64,000 nucleotides of DNA from an uncultured Lachnospiraceae bacterium. GTDB taxonomy: Bacteria > Bacillota > Clostridia > Lachnospirales > Lachnospiraceae. The stretch spans positions 1 through 64,000 of the forward strand of contig CAJUNP010000015.1 in assembly GCA_910587935.1 (NCBI GenBank), written 5' to 3'. Below the pieces are notes generated by a model. The model saw only the letters and a program-made list of their open reading frames with translations. It searched no databases and was not told the DNA's origin. The stretch's first letter is position 1; each line of letters opens with the position of its first letter. A program made the position numbers and the translations under genes. Positions 33,131-43,023 of the stretch are shown one piece after another.

Positions 33131-36100
33131 TTACTTTACCTGGATCACGATATCCTTTTTCACCGCCGCGCCGTCCATAGGTATAGAACCGTAAAAATCG
33201 TAAAGCCGGACAGCCGTCCTGATTTTATATTTTCCGGGCTTCAGTTTTTCATTATCCAAAGACACCGTTATGCTGTTGCGTTCCGTCCGGTCCGCTTTGA
33301 TTCCCTCAGGCAGTCCCAGCACGGTTATCCTTACATCTGCGTCTGCGGGAGATTCCGTTTGTACGGGAATGGTTACGCTTTTACTGCCTTTGCTTTTATA
33401 AAGAACCGGCATTTCCTGCTTTTCCCATTTGATTTTGGACTGCCGCAGGGTGATGTTAACCGCTTTTTTCAGTATGTCGCCGTTACTTAGAAGTATATTT
33501 AACATGACGGTCTGTTTCTTTTTGGAAATCATGTTGTACGGCTTTAATGACAATGTAAACTGTTTTGTATCCCGGTCATATACGACGGTAAAATCCTCCC
33601 GGTCAGAAGTGATATCTGCAATTTCGCTTGCCGTATGGCTCACGCTTGCCGTTCCTGTCATACAGGTATCCGTTCGATTGTATAAATCAATGCTTCCCTT
33701 CAGCTTTACCTTGACGGTCGGAAGAATATCCTCCACCGACACCTTCATGGATTTTGTATACTTTTTCCCATTGGCAGCCGAAGCTGTAATCTCCGCCTTA
33801 TAGGTTCCTTTTTCACAATAGTCCCGAGTCCGGAATTCAATGCTGTACTCCCCGGCATCTTTTTTTACTTCCCATTGAAGATGATCAGAAAGTCTGCCTT
33901 TTGAATCGTAAAAATTTATATTATCCACAGCGCTTATCGTTATATTTTTCTGTTTCATATATACGCGGACTGTTGCATGGTCATTGGCAAGCCACTTATT
34001 CAGGCTGATTTTGGCCTGACTTGTTTCCAGAGCAATTTTCCGCTCGTCTTCTACGACAACAGGAACCTTTAAAAGTATCTTGTCCGTCCACAGTTCCGAA
34101 TTTTCCACGGTAATCTCCAATGTCTTTTTCCCGTATTTATCCAGTCCGCTTACGGTAATCCGGTCTTCCTTTAACGTACCGCCTTTGCTGACCACATAAC
34201 CGTTCTGCTCGGAAATCCATTCATTTTCTTCGGGATTCCGGAGACTAAAGCTTACGGACGCTTCTTCGTCCTGCCCTTTATATACGAAAATCTTTTCCGG
34301 TGAAACGGAAAGCCTGGGTTTGGTTATAACGGTTTTAATCGTACACTTTATTGGTACCGGATCAACATAATCTTTAAAATAAATCTGCAGTACCGCGTGA
34401 TGGGTTCCTTTATCCTGCGTCCGGGCATGAAGCAGGAAACTGCCGTCCTTTTTCTCCACGCTGAATTTTTGTGCAATCCCGCCGGTTTTTCCGTCGGAAA
34501 GTTCCATCCTGTCAATTTCGGTCTGTGTAGTTATTTTCAGTTCTTCAACCGCATTTTTTTCGAATACATTGATTGTTGGCTGTTTCACTTTCATTTGGGG
34601 CTGCCGTCTGGTTACCTGAACCGGTATTTCCAGTATTCCCGTAAGGCTGTCCTGATTATGGCAGACATCCTTCAGTCTTTTTCCTTCTTCCGATTCGTCA
34701 AATTTTATTACCGCCCGGGCATATACCGTATAACTTCCCTTGTCCAGATACTCTGCGTCATACTGCAGGGTATAACCGGACAAAGAATTCCCCGCGATTG
34801 TAAAGCCGTCGTCCAAGTATTGTTTCCCTTTCCGGATATATGCCAGGCTAAGCGTTTCCACTTCCGTCCCCGCGCATGTCTGAATCGGAAGAGACAGAGA
34901 TTCTTTTTTCAGCAGATTTACGGTCAGGCTTTTTTCTGTCAGAACCGGCTTTGTATCATAGATGTAAACCGGAACAGATACAAAAACCTGAGGCTGGGTT
35001 CGAACCGCACAGGTTAAAACGCAGCTTCCGTTCCCTTTTATGCGTAATCCTGCCTTTCCGTCACCTAAATCCGCTATGGCCAGCATCTTTTTATCCGACA
35101 CACTCCACTTTAACGCGCCGTCTTCGATCAGGCCGCCGTTTCTGTCCATTACAAAACCTGTCAGTTCGATTTCCCTGCCGGGATCAGACGGAAGGTATAA
35201 CGGAACCTGCGGGCTGACTTCCTGTTCCCCTGTGGCAAGCGCAGCGCAGACCTTAATGCCTGCAGCCTGTTTTTCGTCTGTAAGCGTTACCTTAAAAGAT
35301 GTCTTTCTTCCCAAAAGATCGTTTTTTAGTTTGACGGTTATTGTGCTTTTACCGGTAACTGCATTCCCCGCGGGAACAATCAGTCCATTTTCGTTTACCG
35401 TACAGACGTCGGGATTACTGCTGCTGAATTCGCAGTAAGCGCCGTAATCTTTTCCGTCGTCTGCCATAACGCTTATCCGGTAAGAGGAATCCGGATTTAC
35501 CGAATTGTTTTCCAGTATCTGATCGTTTATCTTTCGCAGTTTAATCCGGGATTCCATGGGTAAAACTTTAATTTCACAGGCAGCGCTTTTTGTACCGTCC
35601 AAAGACTCTGCGACAATATAGGTTTTTCCGTATCCCTTCGTCCGTACCGCTCCATAAGAATCCACAACCGCCACCGTTTCATCCATGGAACTCCATGTCA
35701 CTTCATGGAGTCCCGGCGCGTTTTCCGGAAGCACGGCTGCAAGCAGATACAAATTCTTATCTTTTCCCAGCTCCACTTTACTGTGATTGAGAACAACCGA
35801 CTTAATGCCGCTGTCCTGCTTTCTGACCTCTACGTATACATAACGGTTCAAATTGCTTCCGTCTGTTGTGGAAACGCGGACAAAGGTCTCTCCTTCCACG
35901 CCTCCCGTTACAAATCCGTCCGCATCCACCTGCAGGATATCCGGGTTTCCGCTTTCATATTTAAAAATCTGGCTGACCCCGGAGCTATTGCCGTTTTTGT
36001 CCGTTGCTTCCGCCTGTATTTGTGCCCGGGAATCTTTTGTTCCAACCGTCGTAATGCAGCCCCCCAACAGCACTGCCCACAGGGAATTCGCTTTTTGTTT

Positions 36101-39100
36101 ATTTACTTTTACGGTAATCTGCTTTTTGATTCCGTTTTCGGTTTCGATGGAAACAACGGTGGTTCCTTCTTTTAACGCATATATTTCCTTACCTGTACAC
36201 TTAACAATTTGTTTATTTTCCGCGCTGAATGACAAGGCCTTTCCATCGGCGTCAGAAGGCGTGACATTGCAGTTAATAAGCGCCGTGCATCCCAGAGCGA
36301 TCTCATAATAATCTCTTTCGGTGCGGATCTGTCTGACCCCGATACCTGTCTGAAGATTGATTTTTGCCTTGTTCGAATCATTCAGTTTATCGGTTGCCGT
36401 AATGGTTACGGTTCCGCCTGAAACCGCTGTAACATTTCCGTTTTCATCCACTGCGGCTATGGTCTCATCGGACGACTCCCAGTAAAAATCTTCTCCGGGC
36501 GCCGGCCGGCCGTCGGCCGTTACTGTAATCCGGGTTGTTTTCGGCTCTTTTTCAGCCCACCCGTTTACATAGATTTTAGGTTCCTCGGACTGAAGGGACA
36601 GTATCCGGTTCGTATATATACTGCGTATTGTCAAACGTATGGGAGCGCTGGCTACGCCGCCCGGCGTTTGTGCCGTTAATTGAACGCTTCCGGTTTTTAT
36701 GGGAATCACTTCGCCGCTATCCGTAACTCTTGCAATTTCAGGATTATCGGTACTGTAAAAAAGCAGGGGAGGCGCGTCTGAAATAATCTGCGGCTCAAAA
36801 TGACCGTATAGCATAATCGGCTCCAACGCCCGCCGGGATGCGGAGGTTTCCACTTCGGACACTGTAATAAGAGTGTTTTTGGAAAAACTCAGCCGTACAT
36901 TTGCCAGCGGAATATTGACTCTGATAAAGCAGCTGGTTACCGCGCCGCCGCACTCCGCATACAGTTTTACCTGGGTATTTTTCATATTTGCTCCGCCGGC
37001 GGTAAGCGTTCCGGATGCGGGATCGAAGGAAACCGTCCCGTTTTGCAGCGCCAGTTCATTCCCGTCCAGATCCGTCATCCGCCACTTGATTTCGGGATGA
37101 TCCGGGCTTTCGGGGAAAACCTTTATTTCCAGCTTTCTGGACTCATTGGGCAAAAGATTTATATGGCTTTCGCTCAGGGAGAGACGGGATACGCCGTTTT
37201 TAACCGTAACTTTTATCTGATCCTGAATCTCCGGATTGTCCCGGGAGGCGGCCGTAATTACCGCCGTTCCTTCTTTTAAAGCGCAAAGCCTGCCGCCTGG
37301 CGTTACAGATACTACGGCGGCATTGGACGACTTCCAAAAAATATCTTCTTTTGCACCGGCCGGATGTATGATATCTATGCCAAGCTGCCTCTGCTGGGAA
37401 ACCCCCAGCACACACCGGCCCTGTGTATCCTGTTCTCCGCCCGTAATTTTAAACTCTTTGGGAACCTGGTAACAGCTGACTTTTACCTCTTTTGTTATCT
37501 GTCTTTCTTTGTCGGAAATAACGATCAGAATGGGGATATCTTCCCGCGACTCCGCTTCCGGTTTTGCAGTAACGTTTCCTGCTTCGTCAAAATATAAGTA
37601 TCGGGTGTCTTCCTGGCGTTTCACCTTGTATTCAACCTGATCCGGCTGATATTCCGACGGATAGAAATCGCACGCAATCTTTCCCGTCCGCTTTTCCTTA
37701 TTTACGCTGTTGGAACAAAGCAAAAAATGATCTGTAAAGGAAACGTCTTTAACCATTATTTTTACGGTATCCGAACCGTAGGTTTCAGAAGTTACCGTAA
37801 TCTGCGCATATCCCGGAGATTTGGGAATCACTGTGCCGCCGGCCGATACCGACGCAACTTCTTCCCTGTCCGACGACCACTGCAGGCTTTCGCTTTCTTC
37901 AACCGGTTGGCCGCCTATGCTTGCCCGTAACGTTAAATTTTCTCCAATCCATACTTCATTGCCTTCGATCGCTTCCAGTGCAATTTTTTCCTGGGTATGG
38001 GCCTTAATTCGGATGTTCGATCCTTTTCCCTGGGGAAAATTTTTCCATTCCGGCATATTCTGCCCAAAATCCATCCATTTCGTATTTTTATACACATAGC
38101 TTTGTCCGGATGCGGAGGCGTCCGGCCTGCAAATCGGACTCCAGTCCGAATCGTTGGCGCCGTCAATCCAGAAGCTTTTAATATCGCCAGGCAGAAAATT
38201 TTTTCCTTCCACGATTGTTATTTCGACGGCAAAAAAAGCGTTTTCATCCCGGCTGCTTATGACGGGCTCGCAGTTAAACTGTTCCCTGTACTGCTCCAGG
38301 CCGACCGTATAATATCCCCATCGGCTGTATTCCTGCGTCGTAACCGGATTTTTAAAAAGAGGTTTTTTAAGTACCGGCTGGCTCTTTGCGCCGCCCGCCG
38401 GTTCCGCTTCCAGATATACCTGTATTTTATATTTTGCGTTTTGTGTATAGGTTCCGAAAGACACGGCGCTTACTGTTTCATGTAAACCTGCCTTCGGAAA
38501 AATATTAACGGCCTTTGCGCAATTATACGCCCCGTACATAAAATAACCGCCGCCGCCGTCATATTGATAGGTATGGGCATTCGGACTGTCCTTGGCGATA
38601 TCGAAAGAATAACAGTTTACATAACCGTTATACAATGCGGTATCGTAGTAGGATACCCAGTAATAATTTTCGCCGTTATACCCGTACGGATCTTTGACCA
38701 GCCATGCGCCGTCCTGGCTTTCGCTTAAGCAATCCGCATGTTGAAAGAAACCGCGGGGATACCGGTCATCCCATCCTACAATTGTAACGGCGTGCTCCAT
38801 GCCGGATTGGGGTTTTCTGTCGTCCGGGCAATAATAAGATATCTTGTATGATGAATCAGATAATTTATTATCATTGAAACAATCCTCCAGCCTGTACAGG
38901 GATACCGCAACTTCTCCCTGCAGCATAACGGCATTTTTGATTTTATTCTTTTCCCGCCCGTGATACATATTTATGTTATGAAGGCGATATTTCAAGTCAG
39001 GCGCATCTGTATTTTTGACCGCATATCCGGCGGCGGCCGCCCACATTGCCGTATGTACGTTTCCTCTTCCCTGTCCCGGGTCTATGACAATATCCTTTGA

Positions 39101-39667
39101 AATAGCGCCGTATTTATCGTTTTGATCCTCTTTATTCTCGTTGTACAAACAGGAGACAAGGGCTTCCCGGCTGATGGATATCTTCTCTTCCGGGTACTTT
39201 TTCTTAAGGCCGGATTCCAGTGCGCTGCATAAAGCGTATGCCCAGTCCCCGCCTTTTTCCTTGTCCTCTATTCCTTTTATCTGATTCCCCTGTTCTGCCT
39301 GCGGCAGAATATAGTCAGAGGGAAATGTGTCCGCTATGTCGCTATAATTGGAAACCAGCATTTCCCTTACCGGCAGGGTATGTCCTTCCCCTTCCGCGGA
39401 TTCCTCCGCCACGGCCAGAATTTCATTTCCGCTGACCGTTTTCCGAACGCTTTCTTTATAATCCGATTCTTCGGGGACTTCCTGCACGTCCGTCTGTATA
39501 TCATTATCGCTCACCGAAATATTTTCGCTTACCGTATTATCCGACACGGTCTCAGCCGGAGACGCTTCCGACCGGAAGCCGGACAGATCTGTAAACAGCA
39601 ATGACGCCGCCAGCGCTATTCCCGTTATTTTTTTCATTCTACTGTTTTTCATAACCGCACACTTCAT
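33131..39667 (-). CDS. Giant secreted Big2-repeat protein with inactive papain-like domain
   Basis: 2178 residues. Signal peptide about 11-35 (ITGIALAASLLFTDLSGFRS). Residues 105-350 have the fold signature of a C1A (papain-like) peptidase, but the catalytic Cys is Asp (KGGDWAYALCSALES, D141). His292 remains (GMEHAVTIVGWDD), and the Asn is Asp (WLVKDPYGYNGENYYWVSYY, D326). A lectin-like sandwich usual behind clostridial C1A domains follows (to about 560). Then come many Big2 Ig-like domains (SSDREEVASVSAGGTVIP, AVDENGNVTAVSGGTVTITA) and other sandwich repeats up to the end. There is no LPxTG or membrane anchor. It is placed inside the type VII operon, so it may be a surface component or substrate of that system. 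Confidence 0.85.
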   Translation of the reverse strand: MKCAVMKNSRMKKITGIALAASLLFTDLSGFRSEASPAETVSDNTVSENISVSDNDIQTDVQEVPEESDYKESVRKTVSGNEILAVAEESAEGEGHTLPVREMLVSNYSDIADTFPSDYILPQAEQGNQIKGIEDKEKGGDWAYALCSALESGLKKKYPEEKISISREALVSCLYNENKEDQNDKYGAISKDIVIDPGQGRGNVHTAMWAAAAGYAVKNTDAPDLKYRLHNINMYHGREKNKIKNAVMLQGEVAVSLYRLEDCFNDNKLSDSSYKISYYCPDDRKPQSGMEHAVTIVGWDDRYPRGFFQHADCLSESQDGAWLVKDPYGYNGENYYWVSYYDTALYNGYVNCYSFDIAKDSPNAHTYQYDGGGGYFMYGAYNCAKAVNIFPKAGLHETVSAVSFGTYTQNAKYKIQVYLEAEPAGGAKSQPVLKKPLFKNPVTTQEYSRWGYYTVGLEQYREQFNCEPVISSRDENAFFAVEITIVEGKNFLPGDIKSFWIDGANDSDWSPICRPDASASGQSYVYKNTKWMDFGQNMPEWKNFPQGKGSNIRIKAHTQEKIALEAIEGNEVWIGENLTLRASIGGQPVEESESLQWSSDREEVASVSAGGTVIPKSPGYAQITVTSETYGSDTVKIMVKDVSFTDHFLLCSNSVNKEKRTGKIACDFYPSEYQPDQVEYKVKRQEDTRYLYFDEAGNVTAKPEAESREDIPILIVISDKERQITKEVKVSCYQVPKEFKITGGEQDTQGRCVLGVSQQRQLGIDIIHPAGAKEDIFWKSSNAAVVSVTPGGRLCALKEGTAVITAASRDNPEIQDQIKVTVKNGVSRLSLSESHINLLPNESRKLEIKVFPESPDHPEIKWRMTDLDGNELALQNGTVSFDPASGTLTAGGANMKNTQVKLYAECGGAVTSCFIRVNIPLANVRLSFSKNTLITVSEVETSASRRALEPIMLYGHFEPQIISDAPPLLFYSTDNPEIARVTDSGEVIPIKTGSVQLTAQTPGGVASAPIRLTIRSIYTNRILSLQSEEPKIYVNGWAEKEPKTTRITVTADGRPAPGEDFYWESSDETIAAVDENGNVTAVSGGTVTITATDKLNDSNKAKINLQTGIGVRQIRTERDYYEIALGCTALINCNVTPSDADGKALSFSAENKQIVKCTGKEIYALKEGTTVVSIETENGIKKQITVKVNKQKANSLWAVLLGGCITTVGTKDSRAQIQAEATDKNGNSSGVSQIFKYESGNPDILQVDADGFVTGGVEGETFVRVSTTDGSNLNRYVYVEVRKQDSGIKSVVLNHSKVELGKDKNLYLLAAVLPENAPGLHEVTWSSMDETVAVVDSYGAVRTKGYGKTYIVAESLDGTKSAACEIKVLPMESRIKLRKINDQILENNSVNPDSSYRISVMADDGKDYGAYCEFSSSNPDVCTVNENGLIVPAGNAVTGKSTITVKLKNDLLGRKTSFKVTLTDEKQAAGIKVCAALATGEQEVSPQVPLYLPSDPGREIELTGFVMDRNGGLIEDGALKWSVSDKKMLAIADLGDGKAGLRIKGNGSCVLTCAVRTQPQVFVSVPVYIYDTKPVLTEKSLTVNLLKKESLSLPIQTCAGTEVETLSLAYIRKGKQYLDDGFTIAGNSLSGYTLQYDAEYLDKGSYTVYARAVIKFDESEEGKRLKDVCHNQDSLTGILEIPVQVTRRQPQMKVKQPTINVFEKNAVEELKITTQTEIDRMELSDGKTGGIAQKFSVEKKDGSFLLHARTQDKGTHHAVLQIYFKDYVDPVPIKCTIKTVITKPRLSVSPEKIFVYKGQDEEASVSFSLRNPEENEWISEQNGYVVSKGGTLKEDRITVSGLDKYGKKTLEITVENSELWTDKILLKVPVVVEDERKIALETSQAKISLNKWLANDHATVRVYMKQKNITISAVDNINFYDSKGRLSDHLQWEVKKDAGEYSIEFRTRDYCEKGTYKAEITASAANGKKYTKSMKVSVEDILPTVKVKLKGSIDLYNRTDTCMTGTASVSHTASEIADITSDREDFTVVYDRDTKQFTLSLKPYNMISKKKQTVMLNILLSNGDILKKAVNITLRQSKIKWEKQEMPVLYKSKGSKSVTIPVQTESPADADVRITVLGLPEGIKADRTERNSITVSLDNEKLKPGKYKIRTAVRLYDFYGSIPMDGAAVKKDIVIQVK

Positions 39668-39674
39668 TTCCTGT

Positions 39675-40247
39675 TTATTTTCTGTAATTCACATTTTGAC
39701 CGGAAAATTCGCTTAAATCCGTTACGATTGCTTCCGCCTTATCCCGTTCCGGATATATGTACAGCTCATGCTGCAGTTCCTGATCTGTAAGGCACATTCC
39801 GGTATCCGCCAAAGTTTCGTCCTGATACTCTTTCAGTCTGTACTTTCCTGCCAGTCTGATACAAATGAGGGACATACTGTATTCCATCTGCTGTATATCG
39901 GAATATAAAATTTCATATACTTTAACCCGTACGCCGTTTCCGTCATGGTAGTCCTTCTCCCCGTAAACAACCTGAAGCTTCTCTTTGAAAAATCTCAGGG
40001 TCAGACCGATCGTTTCATATCCCCCTCCCGCTTTCGAGCCCTGAAAGGCTGCCGCCAATATGACCAAGGGCATAATAATATTGCCGAAAACCGCTCCCAC
40101 GTCCAATTTACCGTCCATAAGCGTCTTAAACAGCGCGACGGCAATATAAAAAATTAAAACTACTTTTACAACGGCCCACAGCTTGGACGAAGCTTTTTTA
40201 TTTACAAATATGCTGCTGATCATAGAATATTCTTTTTCGGAATTCAT
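39675..40247 (-). CDS. Two-helix membrane protein of the type VII locus
   Basis: 190 residues of no named family. Two hydrophobic helices lie at about 24-42 (LWAVVKVVLIFYIAVALF) and 52-68 (VFGNIIMPLVILAAAF). The last 110 residues are a soluble beta-rich domain (LTLRFFKEKLQVVYGEKDYH, KVYEILYSDIQQMEY) that looks like a PH-type domain. GAGGAGAAC precedes the ATG and the 2178-residue gene follows eight bases later. Its layout recalls the 236-residue protein at 42286 (two helices plus a cytosolic domain with a short IQQMEY/IRKLEW motif), so the two may be distant relatives acting at the membrane. Confidence 0.6.
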   Translation of the reverse strand: MNSEKEYSMISSIFVNKKASSKLWAVVKVVLIFYIAVALFKTLMDGKLDVGAVFGNIIMPLVILAAAFQGSKAGGGYETIGLTLRFFKEKLQVVYGEKDYHDGNGVRVKVYEILYSDIQQMEYSMSLICIRLAGKYRLKEYQDETLADTGMCLTDQELQHELYIYPERDKAEAIVTDLSEFSGQNVNYRK

Positions 40248-40319
40248 TCATGTTCTCCTCTTTTTCTGAAACGGAATCCGGCAGACAACTCTCCGGCTGT
40301 CCGCCTGTCCGTTTTGCAA

Positions 40320-40610
40320 TTACTGGTTAAAGCTGCTTGCCAGCTCCGAATCGGCGGTACCGAATGCTTCTGCCGCACCGCATGCCTGTTGTCCGAAAGC
40401 TCTTACAAGCTCCGGGAACTGGTCCAGGGTTGATTTCATGGATGAATAGGAATTCAGGAACGCATCCTGCGCGAGCCCGTCCCATCCGTCACAGGCCGCG
40501 TTGATTTTGCTGTCAACCTGTGCCAGTAAGCTGATTAACTCATCCGCCAGTCCCTGAATATCCTGACCCTGCTGATTTAACTCTTCCGGTGTCAAACGAA
40601 TTGTCGCCAT
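40320..40610 (-). CDS. WXG100-family secreted protein (WDG motif)
   Basis: 96 residues from the ATG directly after GGGGAGGTGAAATAC (40610). The helical hairpin has the central turn GWDGLAQDAF, the W-x-G signature of ESAT-6-like proteins. The N-terminus IRLTPEELNQQGQDIQGLAD is also typical. It is the classic small dimeric substrate of EssC-driven type VII secretion. A second copy-type gene lies just upstream. Confidence 0.88.
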   Translation of the reverse strand: MATIRLTPEELNQQGQDIQGLADELISLLAQVDSKINAACDGWDGLAQDAFLNSYSSMKSTLDQFPELVRAFGQQACGAAEAFGTADSELASSFNQ

Positions 40611-40666
40611 GTATTTCACCTCCCCTTTCGTATTTTTATATCATTTCTGTTACCAGAAAAAATATC

Positions 40667-40993
40667 TTAGAATGACGATGTGTCAATTTTTAACTGGGCC
40701 GCCCTGCCGTTTAAATTCTCATAGGCGATGGACGCTTCTTCCACACATTCCGCCAGCATCTCAAGCAAATCCGCATATCTTTGGATATCCTGAGCCCAGT
40801 TTACTTCCAGATTACCGTAAAACGCCTTTCCGGCCGCGGACTTCCAGCCCGCATCCTTAAGCTGTTCGATCATATTCACCAAATCTGTTTTCAGAGTTCT
40901 AAGGTGTTCCGACTTCTCGCGGTATACCTTTGCCGCGCTGTCAAAAACTTCCGTGTCAAAGCACAGGTCGTTAACGCTTTCATATGCAATCAT
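40667..40993 (-). CDS. WXG100-like protein
   Basis: 108 residues, predicted helical hairpin. The turn region reads DAGWKSAAGKAFYGNLEVNW, so W-K-S replaces W-x-G, but length, helix pattern and position beside a true WXG100 gene fit the family. It may pair with the neighbouring 96-residue protein as a heterodimer, as many ESX pairs do. The C-terminus (LNGRAAQLKIDTSSF) is free of a clear YxxxD/E secretion signal. Confidence 0.75.
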   Translation of the reverse strand: MIAYESVNDLCFDTEVFDSAAKVYREKSEHLRTLKTDLVNMIEQLKDAGWKSAAGKAFYGNLEVNWAQDIQRYADLLEMLAECVEEASIAYENLNGRAAQLKIDTSSF

Positions 40994-41011
40994 GTATCTG
41001 CACCCTCTCTC

Positions 41012-42319
41012 TTATAAGATCATTCCCAGTTCCGGCTTCAGTTTTTTAGCCATTTCTTTTTGTTCCCGCGCTTCTTCCATCCGTCCCATGGCCTCGAATA
41101 TATTTCCCTTTATTACGTGGAGCTCCGAGGAATCGGCGCTGAGCGATTCGACGAAATCAACCATTTCCAGCGCTTTGTCATATTCCGCCAGGTCTTTATG
41201 GCATAATGCCCTGAATAAATAAGCGTCTATGATCCCGGGCGTATGTATGGTAATGGTTCTGTAAAGAGAAACCGCTTCTCTGTAGTAGTCTGCGGCGGCC
41301 TGCATCCCGTTTAACTGCTTTACGGCCATCGCCCTGTAGTAAAAGGCCGCTCTGACGAAAGGGTTATCCTCCGGCAGCGTCAGCATTTTTTCGGCATTTT
41401 CCAGGAGCTTTTGATATTCCTTCCGGGACAGATAAATGTTCATTAAAAAGTATCTCGTCTCATAGTCCACGGCGGAATCCGTTTCAAAGGAAAGACATTC
41501 GTTAAAGTACCGTATGGCGGAATCCATATCTTCTTTCATGCCGCATAGTTTTGCTTTTTCAAACGTCAGGTTTCTTTTTTCAACCTCATAGCCGTCCATC
41601 TGTTCCGCTTCCTCAATCATCTGCAGGGCGCGGTCTGTGTTGCCGAGTCTTGCCTGCAGCTGGATTTTGTCATAGAAAATGGACACATCCTCCGGGAATA
41701 AATCTCCCGCCGTTTTTACAACTGCCTCCGCCTCTTCAAAACGCTGTAATGCGCAGAGAACCTCAAATTTGAAATGGTATCCTTCAAATATGTCGGGAGC
41801 ATATTTTGTCATATCCGTTAAGGTCTCCAGGGCTTCTTCGTATCTGTTTTTTCCGATCTGCAGCGTCGCTTTTTTCAGTCTGTATTCCGGCGCGTCGGGG
41901 TTTTTGAATATTGCCTTGGAATAATTACGCAAGGCATATTCCACGTCGTTTTTTTCTTCATAAACCAGGCCCAGATTAAAATAGACAAGGGCATCGTCCA
42001 ATCCTTCCGAGATTGCCAGGTTAAAGTTTTTAACCGCTTCGTCGGAATTTCCCTGGATGAAGCATATATTGCCCAGATGAAAGTACGCGGGGGCATAGTG
42101 TTTATCCGCCAGAAGAATTTTATTGTAGGTTTCGTACGCTTTGTCGAAGTCTTCCATTGCGGCATACGTATTGCCCAGATTAACGTAAGTGTCCGGGTTC
42201 ATGGGGTCAAGCTCCAGGGCTTTTTCAAAATATTTAATGGCCTCGTTTTCTTTTCCGTTTGACGCAAGCGTCAGCGCTCTCTGGTTTAAGTCGAGTATTT
42301 CTTCTTTAATGTTTTCCAC
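41012..42319 (-). CDS. Cytoplasmic TPR protein of the type VII locus
   Basis: 435 residues made almost entirely of TPR repeats (YFEKALELDPMNPDTYVNLG, YNKILLADKHYAPAYFHLGN, NFNLAISEGLDDALVYFNLG and so on). It has no signal peptide or membrane segment, so it is a cytosolic scaffold, perhaps binding secretion substrates or the EssC complex. The likely start is a GTG at 42319 with GAGAGG upstream, which overlaps the preceding gene by 34 bases and suggests translational coupling. No enzymatic domain is seen. Confidence 0.78.
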   Translation of the reverse strand: MENIKEEILDLNQRALTLASNGKENEAIKYFEKALELDPMNPDTYVNLGNTYAAMEDFDKAYETYNKILLADKHYAPAYFHLGNICFIQGNSDEAVKNFNLAISEGLDDALVYFNLGLVYEEKNDVEYALRNYSKAIFKNPDAPEYRLKKATLQIGKNRYEEALETLTDMTKYAPDIFEGYHFKFEVLCALQRFEEAEAVVKTAGDLFPEDVSIFYDKIQLQARLGNTDRALQMIEEAEQMDGYEVEKRNLTFEKAKLCGMKEDMDSAIRYFNECLSFETDSAVDYETRYFLMNIYLSRKEYQKLLENAEKMLTLPEDNPFVRAAFYYRAMAVKQLNGMQAAADYYREAVSLYRTITIHTPGIIDAYLFRALCHKDLAEYDKALEMVDFVESLSADSSELHVIKGNIFEAMGRMEEAREQKEMAKKLKPELGMIL

Positions 42320-42996
42320 CCGTTTATTTTTACCTCTCTTTTGAATTTTGTTTTTTCGGTGATTTTTTCTATGGGTACTCCGCTTTTCTGCTCTACAAGG
42401 CTTAAGAACTGGTCAAAGGGCTTATAGTAGGCATAGAACAGCCGGAACCCGTCTTCTCCTGTCAGTTCTCCCTGTCTTGCGATTTTCCGGTTTCCATAAT
42501 CAGAATAATATATGTAGTGTACCGGCGCGTAGACCTTCAACATCTGATAATACGCATGCCATTCCAGCTTCCGGATTTCTTTAAAGTAGATATGCACTTC
42601 CTCCGCCTGGCCGTCCCAGCTTCTGTTAAAGGGCACGTACAGGTTCTTGATTCCGTCTTCGTATACTGCCAGCACTTCTTCAAGCTTATTCAGATTCAGC
42701 ACCATTACTCTGTCCATGATAACGATAAAAAACAGAAGCGGCGTTATCCAACAGGCAAGCGTTAACGTCACACATGCGAAAAGATCATTATCCATCAAAA
42801 TCTCTTCCATTGTCATTTCCCACACAGGCGTACTCGGAACGCCGCCCGACTTATACCAACCATAAAATATCAAAGGAAGTGCCAAACACCACAGAATAAT
42901 TATAATTTTTTTTAATTTCCCCAAATCCATCTTTTTTCTCTGCCGGACCCTTATTTGCTTTCTTAACGCTTCATCCGCTTCGAAATATTGTACCAT
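42286..42996 (-). CDS. Two-helix membrane protein of the type VII locus
   Basis: 236 residues, no named family. Hydrophobic helices at about 31-49 (IIIILWCLALPLIFYGWY) and 75-97 (CVTLTLACWITPLLFFIVIM). The C-terminal 140 residues are soluble and basic (FNRSWDGQAEEVHIYFKEIR, HYIYYSDYGNRKIARQGELT, ending KREVKINGWKTLKKKYST). It overlaps the TPR gene that follows. It could hold the secretion apparatus at the membrane, the job of EssA/EssB/EsaA in other systems, but there is no sequence link to those. Confidence 0.65.
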   Translation of the reverse strand: MVQYFEADEALRKQIRVRQRKKMDLGKLKKIIIILWCLALPLIFYGWYKSGGVPSTPVWEMTMEEILMDNDLFACVTLTLACWITPLLFFIVIMDRVMVLNLNKLEEVLAVYEDGIKNLYVPFNRSWDGQAEEVHIYFKEIRKLEWHAYYQMLKVYAPVHYIYYSDYGNRKIARQGELTGEDGFRLFYAYYKPFDQFLSLVEQKSGVPIEKITEKTKFKREVKINGWKTLKKKYST

Positions 42997-43023
42997 TTTT
43001 ATACCTGTTCCTTTCCGTTCGGT

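Noticed and set aside
34397..35017. 206-residue plus-strand frame
   Set aside because: Antisense to the Big2 repeat protein; sequence is Phe/Arg-rich and protein-unlike.
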